A stretch of 64,000 bases of DNA from Blastobasis lacticolella (taxonomy: Eukaryota > Arthropoda > Insecta > Lepidoptera > Blastobasidae). This document shows, in pieces, positions 44,890-57,321 of the stretch. The notes beneath the pieces are model-generated. The model had not been told where the DNA came from. It did no database searches and saw nothing but the letters and a program-made list of their open reading frames with translations. The position numbers were made by a program, and so were the translations under genes. The stretch lies in contig LR990042.1 of assembly GCA_905147135.1 (NCBI GenBank), forward strand, positions 7,679,545 to 7,743,544. Direction: 5' to 3'. The stretch's first letter is position 1. Each line of letters starts with the position of its first letter.

Positions 44890-45145
44890 CGGCAATCTCG
44901 AGCATCATTTGGATTTGTTGCTTTATGTGTTTAATAACCTAACTTCTATTATATTGACTTAATTTAAGGTACGATTGTTCTATTTGAATACATATGTTTA
45001 TGTGATTGTTACCTTACCTCCTACGATACTAGGTTCATTTGGAGTACGGTTATTCTGCTTAAAAACAGTTGTTTATGTGTTCGATGTTTATCTTCTACGA
45101 TACTAAGTTGATTTAAGATACGATTATTTTGTTAAATAACATGTT
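44890..45145. repeat. Degenerate ~75-bp tandem repeat, three units
   Basis: ATTTAAGGTACGATT, ATTTGGAGTACGGTT and ATTTAAGATACGATT start at 44962, 45036 and 45111, that is 74 and 75 bases apart. Each is preceded by a CCTACGATACTA-like or related phrase. The units have diverged substantially. Confidence 0.6.
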
Positions 45146-46059
45146 CGTTATATACCTAATATTAATATAAGCGTGGATAACTGTCATTGGCCTAGTGACA
45201 AAGTTTTATAACAAAATGTAATCAACCTATTTTATGGCTGTTGTTATCCCTAATAAAATAAAATAAAAAATAAATTTTAATGAAACCAAGCTAAGAATGC
45301 ATTAAGATTAAACAAATTTTCCAATAAAGTTAACTGCATCGAAATCGGTCCATTTGTTCGAGAGCTAATGTCACATACAGACAGACAGATACCAACTTCA
45401 AACTTATAACAATTTTTGCGTCGATGTTTGAAGACAGTATATAACATTATTGATTAATCAACGTGACTGACAGCAATCCTACATGACACTATCACGTCCA
45501 AAGCGAAACAAAGGAAAAGCATTTATTGTGTTTCCAGCTGTTATTAAATTATCGATCCATAATTATTTTATGCATTGCGTGTCTGCATTCCCCGCTTTGG
45601 CTTCATATTAAGTGCATGAAGACAGCAGCAATGCTGTATTGTGAAATGATGAATGATGTATGGAACTTTGATCGGAACACGAAGCCCGTGATTAAGTAAA
45701 GTGTAGCAACTCCAACTCTGAAACGTGGAAACTCGGTGATCGTACCAAGTGAAGCTGAGTTATAGCGGTCATTAGCTTACAATAGAGCATCAGTTGTTTT
45801 GATCAACAAGTTGTAGTTACAGTCAGGTAAGGTAACTGACGGATGAATTATGATTTTTATCTAAAAAGTAAATGAAATATGAATTTAATGGGTTTTATTA
45901 TTTTGATACGCCGTAGCTGTTTGATAAAGATAAGATAAAAATAACCCGTGTTACTCGTAGATATACCTTCTTTAGAAATACAAGTCAGCTCGTACTAAAA
46001 TTATCTGGAATAGGTACAGTCATAACACTAAGTAGCTGACCCCTTTCTCTGAAGGAACC
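45146..46059. other. Intergenic, no gene seen
   Basis: A+T-rich DNA. At 45330-45420 the words ATCGAAATCGGTCCATTTGTTCGAG and CAGACAGACAGATACCAACTTC belong to a common dispersed repeat. Confidence 0.45.
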
Positions 46060-46620
46060 GAACGAATAGGGAGATCGAGGAGCTAGTGCGCGAGCGCAAT
46101 ATCATCGGGGAGACCAAGGACACGAGACTGCGCTGGCTCTGTCACGTGAAGAGGATGGAAGAAGATCGGACCGTGAAGAACGCCTACTCTGGACGTCGGA
46201 ATACAAAACGTCCAGTGGGACGTTCTGCATGCCGCTGGCTGGATGAAGTACTGAATGATCTTTCACTACACATGTTATCGGGTTTGTTACTACGGTTAGT
46301 ATTGTTTTTACCTCGATATTTCGACGCAGTTGCATGCGTCATGGTCACGAGTTGACTGGTGCTGCTGTGTGAAGTCGCTTCTAAGGACAGACATACCTAT
46401 CGGTCCACACTCATTCGGATTCGACGATTACCCTCACTTCATGGGCAGTGAAAGTTTAGTGAATAACCACGAAAGTCTTTAAACCTATATTACTGAAGAA
46501 TCTATCCGAGCTTCAGAGGCCGAGATGGAAGGAAACCGTTCAGGAACGACATCAGTAGCGTCTTTTGGTGGCGGAGTACAAGATCCTCTTTGGGTTACTG
46601 AGCCAGCGCAATAAGTAAGT
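46060..46620 (+). mobile_element. RTE LINE C-terminal remnant, interrupted
   Basis: The frame at 46086-46262 reads ETKDTRLRWLCHVKRMEEDR, then RPVGRSACRWLDEVLNDL, homologous to 3360-3540. It then breaks off, and about 250 bases follow with GTTACTACGGTTAGTATTG and CCTCGATATTTCGACGCAGT, a separate dispersed repeat. The LINE resumes at about 46510 and ends TTACTGAGCCAGCGCAATAAGTAAGT at 46594-46619, the same 3' end as 3630-3660. Confidence 0.75.
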
Positions 46621-47274
46621 TATAGATTGTCATAAGTTCGACGGGTCATATATTAGTTAATTGACTGTACTACTACGATACAATGAATATAAACTTTCAG
46701 AAATCTTATAGTTACCAGTGAACCGGTAACGAGCGAAATGAATCAATTCACACTAAAATTACTTTACACAACATTGTTATGGCAAAGGCGTCAAAATTGT
46801 TATTCAATATAAATCAGTATAACTATCTAATTTTATTATCAACCGACAACATTGAACTAATTTTAGCTATCTTGTAACACCATTGTTAATGTAGATATAG
46901 TTTTTAATGGAGTCTATAGCCCAGTAGTGTTGGTACGAGTACCTATAATACTTTGTTCGCGTTACTATAATAAGTCACGAGTGCTTACAACACCGATGAT
47001 CCGACAACTTGTTAGAGTATTCTGAAACTGTAGGTCTATTTGGGGCACAATGGAACGTGACTTTGAGCATGGAATCTAGTCATAGTCGATAATAGTGGCG
47101 TTAAATGGCCCAGTGGACAATCACCAACGAAATGGTGCGACTTGTTTAAGAACATGAAACATCTCAATATAAAATGTTTGACGATAAGTCGGAGCAAGTG
47201 AAAGTCAATTTTATGATTTAGATATCCTCTGAATTCTAAGAGGACCACAAAAAGAGGTAATTAACTATATATAC
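46621..47274. other. Intergenic, no gene seen
   Basis: A+T-rich DNA with nothing recognised. Confidence 0.5.
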
Positions 47275-47435
47275 ATTCACCAAGAAGCGATGGATTGACG
47301 TCGCCAAGAATGATATGCTTCCCAATAAGCTCACCACCAAGAATGCCGAATACCAAGCAAGTGGGCCAGGAGTAGCAGGAAGACGGACCCTGGGTCCTTG
47401 CGTAACCGGGATATAACGCCAAGATGATGATGATG
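47275..47435 (+). mobile_element. RTE LINE 3' end sharing SINE-A tail
   Basis: AGAAGCGATGGATTGACGTCGCC...GGAAGACGGACCCTGGGTCC, then GTAACCGGGATATAACGCCAAG and ATGATGATGATGAC. The last 60 bases match the SINE-A tail, as at 36960-37155. Confidence 0.72.
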
Positions 47436-47672
47436 ACTTTCACTTTTATATGAAGTACTTACACGGTTGATTTTCCTCGTCCCACGGAAGATATATCGCA
47501 AAGATTGTATACATCAAGAACCTGATCGCATTTAAAAATTCTAAGAACTTTCTGAGTAGTGCACCTACTCGTTAGCACTGGCTGATATTCCATTTGATAT
47601 TTGTGAATCATTGGAAATCTAGGTGCGCTTGTGACATTAATAGCGTGGTGAGTGAGTGTTTAGGTATCCGGA
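47436..47672. other. Intergenic, no gene seen
   Basis: Nothing recognised. Confidence 0.5.
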
Positions 47673-47957
47673 GCGTCGGTAGTCGAGTGGTTAAGGTATC
47701 TGACTCGTAAGCAAGAGCTGCGGCCATGTACCAATGACTCTTTACTGAGTTATTACATTAGTTATATGTTAACTAAAGTTCTTACGGTAAGGAAAAACAT
47801 CGTGATAAAACCTGCATCTTCAGGCGCCTGAATTTGTAACCGTCGCTCCACTGTAATTATGTGATTTGCCAAATCCTGGATCATGGTCAAGGCGAACCCC
47901 GGGCCCTCCTGCGCGACAGCACAACTGGGATATTAACGACAAGATGATTACTTTATT
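47673..47957 (+). mobile_element. SINE-A copy with internal deletions
   Basis: The head GAGCGTCGGTAGTCGAGTGG keeps the A-box region and CTCGTAAGC loop but has lost the B box. A second deletion removes the middle of the body (the CTGGTCAGG to CAGATGGCAG block). The tail is intact, ending ATTAACGACAAGATGATTA. Confidence 0.85.
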
Positions 47958-49401
47958 ATGCATTGAGTGAGTGTTAACTTTGGGGGTTAAACGTTAATTC
48001 CTAGTTACTAATACTAGCTACGAAAGTCTTGACAGTGTTTTGACACTATATCTGTTATAATCCCTCTTTTTGTAATGTATCTCCGACAGAAACAAGGCAC
48101 ACTCTCGCCATTACAGCTACCGCCAGTCGGGCAGTGGAATTTGACTCGTACTTTACAAGATAACAATAATCAAAGGCTGCCGAGATCGACTCGGCAGCGG
48201 AAAGTGGACATTTTATAGATTGAATAATGATAGAGGCGGCGATTAGGTGTTGCTAGACTGTAACGAAATAGACGTTGCTAAAAGACTATTCTAGAAATGG
48301 GCGGCTCCTATATTGAGCAATTGGATGGGTTGGTGTAAATATATTTATACGATTCGTGGAGTGTGTGGGCGTTTAACATTACTCCACATTTTAATTTCAG
48401 GGTAGGTATAGACTTTTTTGTTAACTGGCTGCGGTTCTAACAAATCTAGCTTCTTCCACATTGCTGTGGACTTTATTCTATAAGCAATACATCCCACTTT
48501 GACTTGCTCTCATGCTTTTTGCTTCTGAATTTTGTCGATTAAATTTAGCTAGGTGCAATAAGCGCGTCTGTTCTAAACAGAGTGAATAAGACACCGTATA
48601 ATTCTTATACGAAAAATTTTCGACACTAGACTACAATGAAAGTAATTCAGCTAGTGCAAAGAAATCACACACAAAGATTTAATCCCTCACGAGGCAGTAA
48701 ATATTTCTTGCGCCCGATTAAATCTTAGATTGTACCATCACGATACGTTTTGTTTCGAATGTTAATGCTGTCTCTGTAATCAGCTCATGTTTTCAAGCAT
48801 GCAAGATAATGTAGATTCTTCTGCGGCCATATAAGAACATGTGACCTGAAGCTTGCTCCACACAGCATCGAGGTTGCGAAAAAAATAAATTAGGCACTTA
48901 AGTAGGCCTGTGCGTCTCTGCATTCGAGATCACACCCGATCCGAATCAGCGAGTTCTTTTTGAGAAATGCTGTTGTCCTCGTGATTTTTAAATGTAAAAT
49001 TAAGTATGTACTCAAGTTTAACATCCCTTTTCGCATAATTATATGAAATTTACATTCGAATTTTCTCGTTACAGAATTTTTAAGTATTCCAATTTTATTT
49101 CACAACAATGTGAGCTATATTGTCTATTGGATCTAGAATTACTAACAATATTCCGAAATCACCAATTTGACTGTCTATCCTCATCTAGACCTGCTGCAAT
49201 TTAGCGGTAAACTGGGTAACTGGTGGAATTATAATAAGCCGGGCTTGTCTTGAATTTGCTACCAATTTGTAAAGACGATTTTCTGAGACTTGAGCAATTT
49301 TCGTAAATGGAAATGGCAGTCGACTTGGGCATTGGAGTACTGTGGTTAATCGAATCATTAATTTATGTGGTTGAAAAAACATTTCTGTTCTTCGCTATGG
49401 T
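47958..49401. other. Intergenic, no gene seen
   Basis: A+T-rich DNA. CTGCCGAGATCGACTCGGCAG at 48178-48198 is a short near-perfect palindrome. The ORF at 49185-49382 (-) has no domain. Confidence 0.5.
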
Positions 49402-49605
49402 CATCTTGGCTCTCGCGAAGTCTGGGCCCCGCAATGACCATGATCAAGGATTTCGCAGATCAGGTAAATTATAATAGAGCGACTGTTATCTGACCTGCGT
49501 GACCCTGTAAACACGGAAACCTGACCAGATTGGATCATGGTTACACATTTAGTCGCCTGAATATGCAGGTTTCGTCACGATGTTTTCTTTCACCGTAACA
49601 GCATT
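49402..49605 (-). mobile_element. SINE-A copy, head missing
   Basis: GTCATCTTGGCTCTCGCGAAG on the left has an internal tail deletion. The body AGATTGGATCATGGTTACAC...GCAGGTTTCGTCACGATGTTT then stops at CCGTAACAGCAT. Confidence 0.82.
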
Positions 49606-50473
49606 GTTTCTGTTCTTTCAAATCATATAAAATAATAACATACTAAACAAGTGTAACCTTATATTAAATGTGGTGGAGGTGATGTAAGGTTGGAATGATG
49701 ATTTTTTTTAGATTAGTTGTAGTGAAAGGACCAGAGTTTAGGAGGGATATAATTACACATCTTGCATGTGCGCGATAATAAGACCTGATGTCGCAATACA
49801 TGTGGCGTTATATATTTAAATAGAATATGAGGCATCCAGAATATGTGATTGAAATCTATTCCATAGTCGGAGGTTGACGGTGACACCAATCTAAACAGTT
49901 CCTCGAAACTATAGCCAAACCGCCTCCGGAGGCTTTATCAAAATCATCTGTGATCTCTGAGCGTGGAAGAAATTTTCCGTCCACATGTTGACATTATGTA
50001 CTAAGAGAAATAAGGTTTAGTTACTTTTTGTATTCAATAAGGCCCTCTTTGTTGAACAATACAATTAATCTTAATATTGAAATAAATTGTTTCCATTCTA
50101 GTCGCTTAGGTTGTACACGGCTTCAGGTTGTCCGCCAGCACGAAGGCACAAAATAATCCTTTTGGGCTTTTAAATTGGAAACGCGTATTTAAACAGGCGA
50201 TTGATAATCGTATTTATAGATTATTTCTTAAAGACAAGAAAGGTTTAATAAAATTCGATAAACTCATCTGGTTTTGCTGTTATTGATTGGATAAATTGAT
50301 AATATTTCAAGAGGAAGTCGACTAACTACGAGGTAATTGTGACAATTTTAAGTATTACTGAAAGCATTACGCCAGATTTAATTATGACATATGAAGTGGC
50401 CGTACAGTATCCGGCAATGTTTATACGTACTCTGGTAATGTTATTATCACCAATATTTACTATAAGGGGTATA
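49606..50473. other. Intergenic, no gene seen
   Basis: A+T-rich DNA with nothing recognised. Confidence 0.5.
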
Positions 50474-50790
50474 CAGGTGCTGGATGTGCGGAGTTACGCG
50501 ACTCAATCGAATACCTAACGAGTACATCTGTGGCAGCCTTGGCGTGAGGGATATCGCAGATAACATCGAGGAGGCTCGCCAGCGCTGGATGGTCACGTGT
50601 TGCGTAAGCCTTAGGGATACGTGTGAAATAACAGTAACAGAAAAGATGCCCTGTAAGATACCCAAGAAGATACGATGAATTGACATCGCTAAGTCGAATG
50701 CGAGAGCCACCGGCTTACGAGGAGAGGTTGCCGAAGACCGAGCGAAAAGGAGAAGAATGAGTAGGAAGCGGACCCTAGATTCACTCTAAG
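50474..50790 (+). mobile_element. RTE LINE C-terminal remnant
   Basis: A 64-codon frame from 50484 reads MCGVTRLNRIPNEYICGSLG then VRDIADNIEEARQRW, a characteristic RTE block. It is followed by decayed sequence with GAGGTTGCCGAAGACCGAGCG and AGGAAGCGGACCC. The GAT-rich end is missing. Confidence 0.8.
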
Positions 50791-53700
50791 TGGTCGTACA
50801 AATCAGTACTCAGTACCTTAGATTATGTTGTGATGTTTAAATTACAATCACCAATTTGCTTATCCATTCTCTAGACATTCTCTAGAACATTTTAATTTAT
50901 CAATAATTGAATAGAACCGATGTCATAAATTCCCCCACTTATAAGTAACTTCGGTATTTCTGGGTGTTAGGTCTATCTATTTACCTACTTTATATACGGA
51001 ACAAGTTCAAATGAAAAATATTTTTTTATAGCAAGCTTTTATCTCGCGTTCTCTATGATCAGTCAAAGTATTTGTCAAAACTAATTAAAATAACCCAAAC
51101 TAGATGGGTTTACCACGCGTAGTTTAGGTGTACTTATGGACACCTTCCGTCTCCATCATCAGATCAGCTTGATGGTATCATAACATTGCATTGTCACCGA
51201 AATCGCAGTGTACAAAATTTCATCTTTATCGAAAACCGGGAAATAGGTCTAATTTAACTTGCAATATTTTATTACGAACAGGGACACGTAAAACTAAAAA
51301 TAAAAGCGCGATAAAATGACATGACCCCGCGGGCCAGTCAAATATTGACAGAGTTTCATACTGCAAATTATAATACAGTTACAAATAGCTTGATTAAACT
51401 GTCAACAAAGCAATTTTCAGCAACAAATAGCTTGAATAATTTCTCGATAGAGCTACATTGAGTCACGCATTATTTACCGATAACTAGTGGGCGTCACGGT
51501 TCCTTCCAGTGTCACGTTGGCTGTCACCAAACAATGTATCCAAATAGACTGGCGAGCATTAAATGGGAGGCTACACGGTTAATACGAGCTGTCATATTAT
51601 CATACAATGAGCCTATGAGCCCCCGGATACGTCTAGTGACGAGCTTAGTTTGAGCCACAGCGCAGATAGCTGGATGAAAGAATAAAGTGGTGTGGAAAAT
51701 AATTTCAAAACGAAATTATGGGAGCCGTTTCGTATTTGTATGTGTATGTGATATTGAGAGCAACGAAAAAATGTGGTTATTGTTGTTTCCATGTATCATG
51801 GCATTTGTGATTTGTGTCTGAGTAATGAGAGCGTCGGCTTTGCTAGCGGGCGACCCAGATTCAAATCCCCGTGTGACACTGTACCAAAGGGTTTTTAATA
51901 CCACGTACAGATCATACGATCACAGTGCTATATTGGTTGGTATCGATTGATAGCAATTGTCGTAAGACGATTCCCTCGCATGATAGGAAGAGACGTTTCA
52001 CATCAATAGCCTATAACAGACCACTCTTGGACTTGAGCCCCCACCACAATAGTGTGGGGCATTGTGGATGCCATTACTATAATCTCCAAGCTTGGCAATG
52101 TGGGTAAACAGAAAATGTTGCTGGCTAGATAAATTTCTCTGGCCACCCCATTTAGGGATAGTGCCGTGACGGTATACTATACTTTACCTGCTGAGCAAAC
52201 AAAATAACAGTAAAGTTAATAGTTTACCACATCGTGAACAATATATCGTTTAAAATAATTAATCAGCAGCTTTACAATTCTACATACAAGTAAGCGAAAT
52301 AAAATACATAAAAATAATTTTTAACAAAGATTTGGTATAGATACGATTTCATAATCCAGACAAAATGAAAAGGTATTTACATTGAAATTAAGAGGAGAAA
52401 AAACCCATAAAAAATACTAAACATACTCAAAGATTTCCATATAGGTACTAGCGTATTTAAATGTATTTAGATGTTAGCTATTCTAGTATAAATTACAAGT
52501 GTAAACGTCAATTTAGTTGGTTTGTAAATAGTTGTACTGTAACGACCAAAGGCTGCGCAGGCGACCCCATCACTAGCTTAGGCCTTAGCAGTTAATTCGA
52601 AGGTTACATTGACATCGGCTCAGCTGATGCTCTTGTTATATTCGATTAACAGCTCCATAGTCTTTATGATAAATTACATATTGAAAGCGATCTTGATGGC
52701 ATTTGGCCGTGGCTTTTCTGTTTTGGGGATCGATTGCGACACCCATTCAATTGAAGATCAGATTGTGCTCGACGCGCTGGTATGTCGTGTCGCACGGGCG
52801 AGTAAACGCTAAACGCATTGTTGTTTTTACAGTGTTCAATAGCGATTGCAGACGGAAGTTTCCGTTGATTAATAGTCTTTATATTATCGACTCGACTGGA
52901 TAAGCAATCTGATTCATTGAGCATAGGTTTTTTGCTACCTTATTCTCATACAGAGATTGGATACTTAATAAAATCGTGTTAATACCAGCCCACAAGCAGC
53001 CTACTGGTGACTTTGTAGTGCGCTTGCGTCACTGCTAATTATAACATCTTGCTGGATTAAGCTGCTTAATAGCGCCATAAGACTTAACCTCAATGATGTC
53101 GTCAGGTCATCGGATATGAATGCAGTTTCTCACACACCCACTGTTCTACCATTTTAGGCTGAACCTTGAATCTTCCCCCTCAAAACACTTTTTCGTTCAG
53201 GCGAAGGGTAAATAATATGTCGGGCAAAGGTCACTTAAGATTGGACGAAGGAGTTTCGGCGGGCGTCAGAATGATTAAGTGACTCGGTGGGAGGGCGTCA
53301 AAAGCCACATAACAGTTCATCGCTCATATGATTTGAACTATAAAGGACAGTGTGTGAAAATGTGGTCTTGAGTAAATATGGAGGGAATGTATGTTTATTG
53401 AATATTGGTTGAACAATCTCGGGAACCAATTGGCACCAAGTAACGGTATATACATTTATTTTTATTTTGTAATTTTGCTCCAAGGTTTCATCAGATGTGA
53501 ATCACATGGGCAGCCCACAGCCCTCCACTGCTGGACTTGAGCCTACGTTATATTAGTGGCGGGCATTGTCGTAACCTACATTGATGGATGTTATGGCAAC
53601 CATATCTTCTGGCAGGTAAGTGAAGCGTGGAGATTATGTAGGAGATCGTAGTTTTTTGTTTTCTGAGTTTGGTAATAGATTTTATTGATTTCTATTCTTT

Positions 53701-53925
53701 ATTTATATCACCCGCGAAGATATTCAGTTAATGGGTACAATTTCTTTAGGGTAATTCGATGATAGTTATCCATATGTTTTTTGGAAAGCCTTTTCTGGGA
53801 GTGTTTATTATTTAAAGCCAGTTTATAATTTTTATTTGATAGTTCACATATTAATTTTTAAACTGAACGTAAAATAATCAAACAGTCTTTAATCATTGTA
53901 TATATTTTTTTAAAATGCTATCTAT
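50791..53925. other. Intergenic, scattered scraps, no gene seen
   Basis: About 3.1 kb of A+T-rich DNA. At 51826-51882 GAGAGCGTCGGCTTTGCTAGCGG...GATTCAAATCCCCG looks like a degraded tRNA-derived head. At 52018-52095 and 53510-53575 are fragments with CCACTSYTGGACTTGAGCC, a LINE-derived word. The ORFs at 52609-52924 on both strands have no domain. Confidence 0.45.
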
Positions 53926-54244
53926 GGCCATCTCTCCTATAGGTATTACAGAAATTTTGAGGTTTTATGCGCCTGTAATTTCTTCGCGCCACGCCCTACT
54001 GAAGCTAGAGTGCCGAACTGAGACATTTCTGGAACGAACACCTTCAATTCCTTCGACTTATCATGTTAATTCCATTCACCGCGATTGCTGGATATTCAAA
54101 TGTAGGTACTGGTAATGCATCTGGAAAAATAAAAAACTATACCTGAATACCTAATTGACTGAAGTAAAACCACAACACAAAATTTGGCCATCTCACCTCA
54201 AAAAATAAAGGCCATCGCTTCTAAAATGTATAGGAGAGATGGCC
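53926..54244. repeat. Inverted-repeat element, 16-bp perfect termini
   Basis: GGCCATCTCTCCTATA (53926-53941) and its exact reverse complement (54229-54244) enclose 287 bases. Related words recur at 54186 (GGCCATCTCACC) and 54865 (GGCCATCTCTAATCTATGG), so the motif may be the terminus of a local MITE family. The 66-codon ORF inside has no domain. Confidence 0.6.
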
Positions 54245-54359
54245 ACTAGCAATTGATGGACCAAAATAAACAATTAGTAATCAATTTTAAGCTTATAATA
54301 TATCCCGGAGCATACCTTCGAAATTTACGTTTGAAATCCGGCAAAAAATTGAAAATAAA

Positions 54360-54670
54360 ACACTTTAACACTTTTAAGAGAGATAGGGCATAGCGGGGTA
54401 TCCCGTTCGAATTGCCACCTTACAGATACTCTTTTAAATAGTATTGTGTTTCTGACGGTTAGTAAGGTGTCCAGTGCTCCATGGAGTGGGGATTTGGGAA
54501 ACCGTGGCTTTGGCAGTGGAGGAGCATTTGCCTTTTTGCTGCCAGAACTGATATGAGGTGGGCAACGCATTGGCGATACTCTTGGTGTTGCTGATGTCTA
54601 TAGGCAGTGGTTACGACTTTCCATCAGGTGGCCCGCTTACCTGTTTGCCTAACATATGACATACAAAAAA
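54360..54670 (+). mobile_element. Jockey-type LINE 3' region
   Basis: GAGGTGGGCAACGCATTGGCGATACTCTTGGTGTTGCTGATGTC...CCATCAGGTGGCCCGCTTACC then a 9-base A-tract at 54663-54671. The 5' part is decayed. It belongs to the same family as 11101-11884. Confidence 0.75.
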
Positions 54671-56099
54671 AAACTACAACAATTTCATCACGTATTACCC
54701 TAAAAAAGTTTCATATTGGCTTGAAAATATATAGCAAATTACTCACTTTTCATATTTTTATTTTTCCTGAATTTCGATTAGGTGTTACCATTAGGACAAT
54801 GGCATCTGAATTAGCGTCATACTATGGTACCATCTCTTAGAAAAAGTTAGAATTATTTCGTTTGGCCATCTCTAATCTATGGCCGTCTCTTCTAGAACTA
54901 TCTTGCTGTTATAGCATATGTTAGATTCGACAAGAGTTATCCAAGTGGTCAACTGAAAAGAACTGGGTACCGATTCTGGCGTGCAATGCAGTTGTTATTG
55001 TGTTGCAATGTAACTGTGATGTTACTATAACTACGTCGAGGTATCGAGTCAGTCCCAGCATCATCCCAGTTAAATTGCAGTTAAATCATTGTTCGACCTT
55101 TGACACGTTTTCGTTGGTAAAATTTAAGGCAGTTCGATAACTAAGAAAGGTGCAACTTAGTAATTTATTTATTTATTAGAGTACCAACAGCCATATAAAA
55201 CCATAATGCAACTAAAGTACCAGAAAACGAATTGTGGAAAAGTTCGAACTCGTGAAAGTTGCAAATTAACATCTGTCATTTGAATAACAATCACACGTTT
55301 GACATGCGATGCAATTGTAATGTTACTGCAACTGAGACGATTTCCGTACCAGAATCGAAGCCCTGGTGAGATTTTATGCTGGAGTCTCATGTATATCTTC
55401 TGTGCATCAGAATATTCTTGGCCGAGGTGTTTTGGTGATGTATTAGTCTCTCCTTGTATTTCCTGCTGTTTTTGTGATTCCACCTTCACAGTTCATATTT
55501 ATTTATATTTTATAAATATTTTATATTTTAAAATAAATGATTTCATATCAATGGCACTCGGGAAACGATTAGAGGTAATCGATAAGAAGTATTATATTTA
55601 AACAATAGAAACTTATTAAGAGGTCTATTTCTAAATATACCGAAATTGTGTTTATTGAGGGAATAATAAATACCGGCTTTTTTGTACACAGAAATTTCGT
55701 TCGTTTTGTAAACAATGTGAGGATATTCGGTTTAAGATTTAACGTTATCTTTATTTGTTAAGGATGTAATTACGCCTATTACTCATTGTCAATACATTGG
55801 CTCAATGACCCTTCCTATGTATTTAAAAACTTTCAATTTCCTTATCCATAGTAGGGGTTTGATAAGCTTGAGTGCATTTGCCCAATAGTTGGATTGCTGC
55901 ACACTTTCCATTAAAGGATTCCACACGACACTGCAGTTTTTACAATACAGCAAGTTCGTATCTTAAAAGATTTCTTGTTTAATCCTTTCAATGACAAACG
56001 ATGTACTTAGGTTTCATGTAACAAAAATGCAGAACCGCAGGATAAGATGATATGCCTCTTGCCTGTCGACCTTATCCTTCAAACCGGAACATAACGCCA
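54671..56099. other. Intergenic, no gene seen
   Basis: A+T-rich DNA. The ORFs at 55169-55489 (-) and 55299-55601 (+) overlap in opposite directions and have no recognisable domain. Confidence 0.45.
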
Positions 56100-56379
56100 T
56101 TGCCATCGGGAGACGCGGTCCGGGCGTACGCTTCATCCTTATGTCGTTGTATTGAGGCTACCTGCACGAGCCGCCTTGGTTCAATCTTTATTATGCGTAC
56201 GGCTAAGGAATGAAACATGTTGACTGCTAGTATGTTCCACGATCTTTATAATCTGGACGCTTTCAAGGCTAGAGTAAATTGGCTGTTCCTAGACAGGCAT
56301 GCTCCATCTTTGTCCGCTTCGTCCCTTACCATCAGGTAAGATGGCGGTCAATTACCTGGCTAGTCCAATAAAAAAAAAT
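56100..56379 (+). mobile_element. Jockey-type LINE 3' end
   Basis: CATCGGGAGACGCGGTCCGGGCG...ATTATGCGTACGGCTAAGGAATG...TTCAAGGCTAGAGTAAATTGGC...AAGATGGCGGTCAATTACCTGG then an A-tract. It aligns with 35820-36105 of the longer Jockey copy, with stops. Confidence 0.83.
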
Positions 56380-56636
56380 GTTCCAACTAGGGAATGCGAT
56401 ACCGGGATACCGGAATCCCGAAATACCGGGATCCCGCATACATTTTGCGGGACTAATCCCGGTCGAAAAAGACTGGCGGGATTACAGAGAAGCATGGTTT
56501 GTACGTGTTACTGTTGTCTGGTTGGCTGGGCGCTGGCTAAGCGATGCAATGAACACTAAGCGAAGAGATGCTACACTTGCGAGCTTAACTATCGAACCAC
56601 CCCATTTTTTTTCTGTCATTACAAATCAGTTTTCGG

Positions 56637-56752
56637 TTTTCGCGGTTTGATAGCCAATAAGACAATGATTATCACAGTATTTTATTAATATATATAAGAG
56701 GTTATCAAATACATGGGTCTTCATTGTCTTATTGGCTATCATCACGCGAAAA
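56637..56752. repeat. Foldback, 32-nt arms, nested in hAT-like element
   Basis: TTTTCGCGGTTTGATAGCC followed by AATAAGACAATGA (56637-56668) faces its reverse complement at 56721-56752. There are only a few mismatches near the GTTT/GATG positions. The intervening 52 bases are A+T-rich. It could be a tiny MITE or a hairpin-forming remnant. Confidence 0.75.
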
Positions 56753-57062
56753 TCTAATTAAAATTGATTAAGTATTTATGAAGTCAAAGACCGATTTGTA
56801 AAGCCAGCGTATATGGAAAAATATGGAGTGATTTGATAGTTATGCTTTCAACTTGCAAGTTTATTTCCAAAATAATGTTTAATTTGTTTACGATGTTGTT
56901 TGTGGTGTAAACGTAATTATTTCAATTTATGTTGATATTGACTAGAGTATGTCAATTTATCTCTTAATTTTTATATCTTAAAATACTAAACAACAATTTT
57001 CAATGTACTAAAAACCTTGTGTAATTTGGGTTAAAATTAAAACCATGAAAACGAGGCCAATA

Positions 57063-57089
57063 AGGTATGTATGTATGTATGTATGTAAT
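57063..57089. repeat. (TATG)n microsatellite
   Basis: About six uninterrupted TATG units. Confidence 0.9.
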
Positions 57090-57321
57090 CTCTTTATTGC
57101 ATCAATTTATAACATTACAGGAAATAAAAATACAGTTTATAATGCAAAGGCGAGCTTATCCCACAACGGGATTTCTTCTTCTTAAGGTCTTTAATACGAT
57201 TGATTTCTGGGGTCTTAGTCCACCCTGCGGTATCCCGCAAATACCTGGATCCAGCGGGACTAAAATGGTTCAGTCCCGCAAATACCTGGATTGAAATTAT
57301 TTTACGGGATTTCATTCCCTA

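Larger units (their letters stand above)
56388..57321. mobile_element. hAT-like non-autonomous element, 934 bp
   Basis: The ends are TAGGGAATG on the left and its reverse complement CATTCCCTA on the right. Subterminal regions on both sides repeat CCGGGATMC- or CGGGA-type words: at 56402-56455, and as complements at 57226-57308. Flanking octamers GTTCCAAC and GATCAAAC agree at six of eight positions, compatible with a decayed 8-bp hAT duplication. There is no transposase frame. It inserted just after the Jockey A-tract and carries a nested foldback at 56637-56752 and a TATG microsatellite. Confidence 0.65.

Noticed and set aside
51826..51882. tRNA gene
   Set aside because: Only a B-box-like TTCAAATCCCCG is convincing; no acceptor or anticodon stem can be drawn, so it is at most a decayed SINE head.
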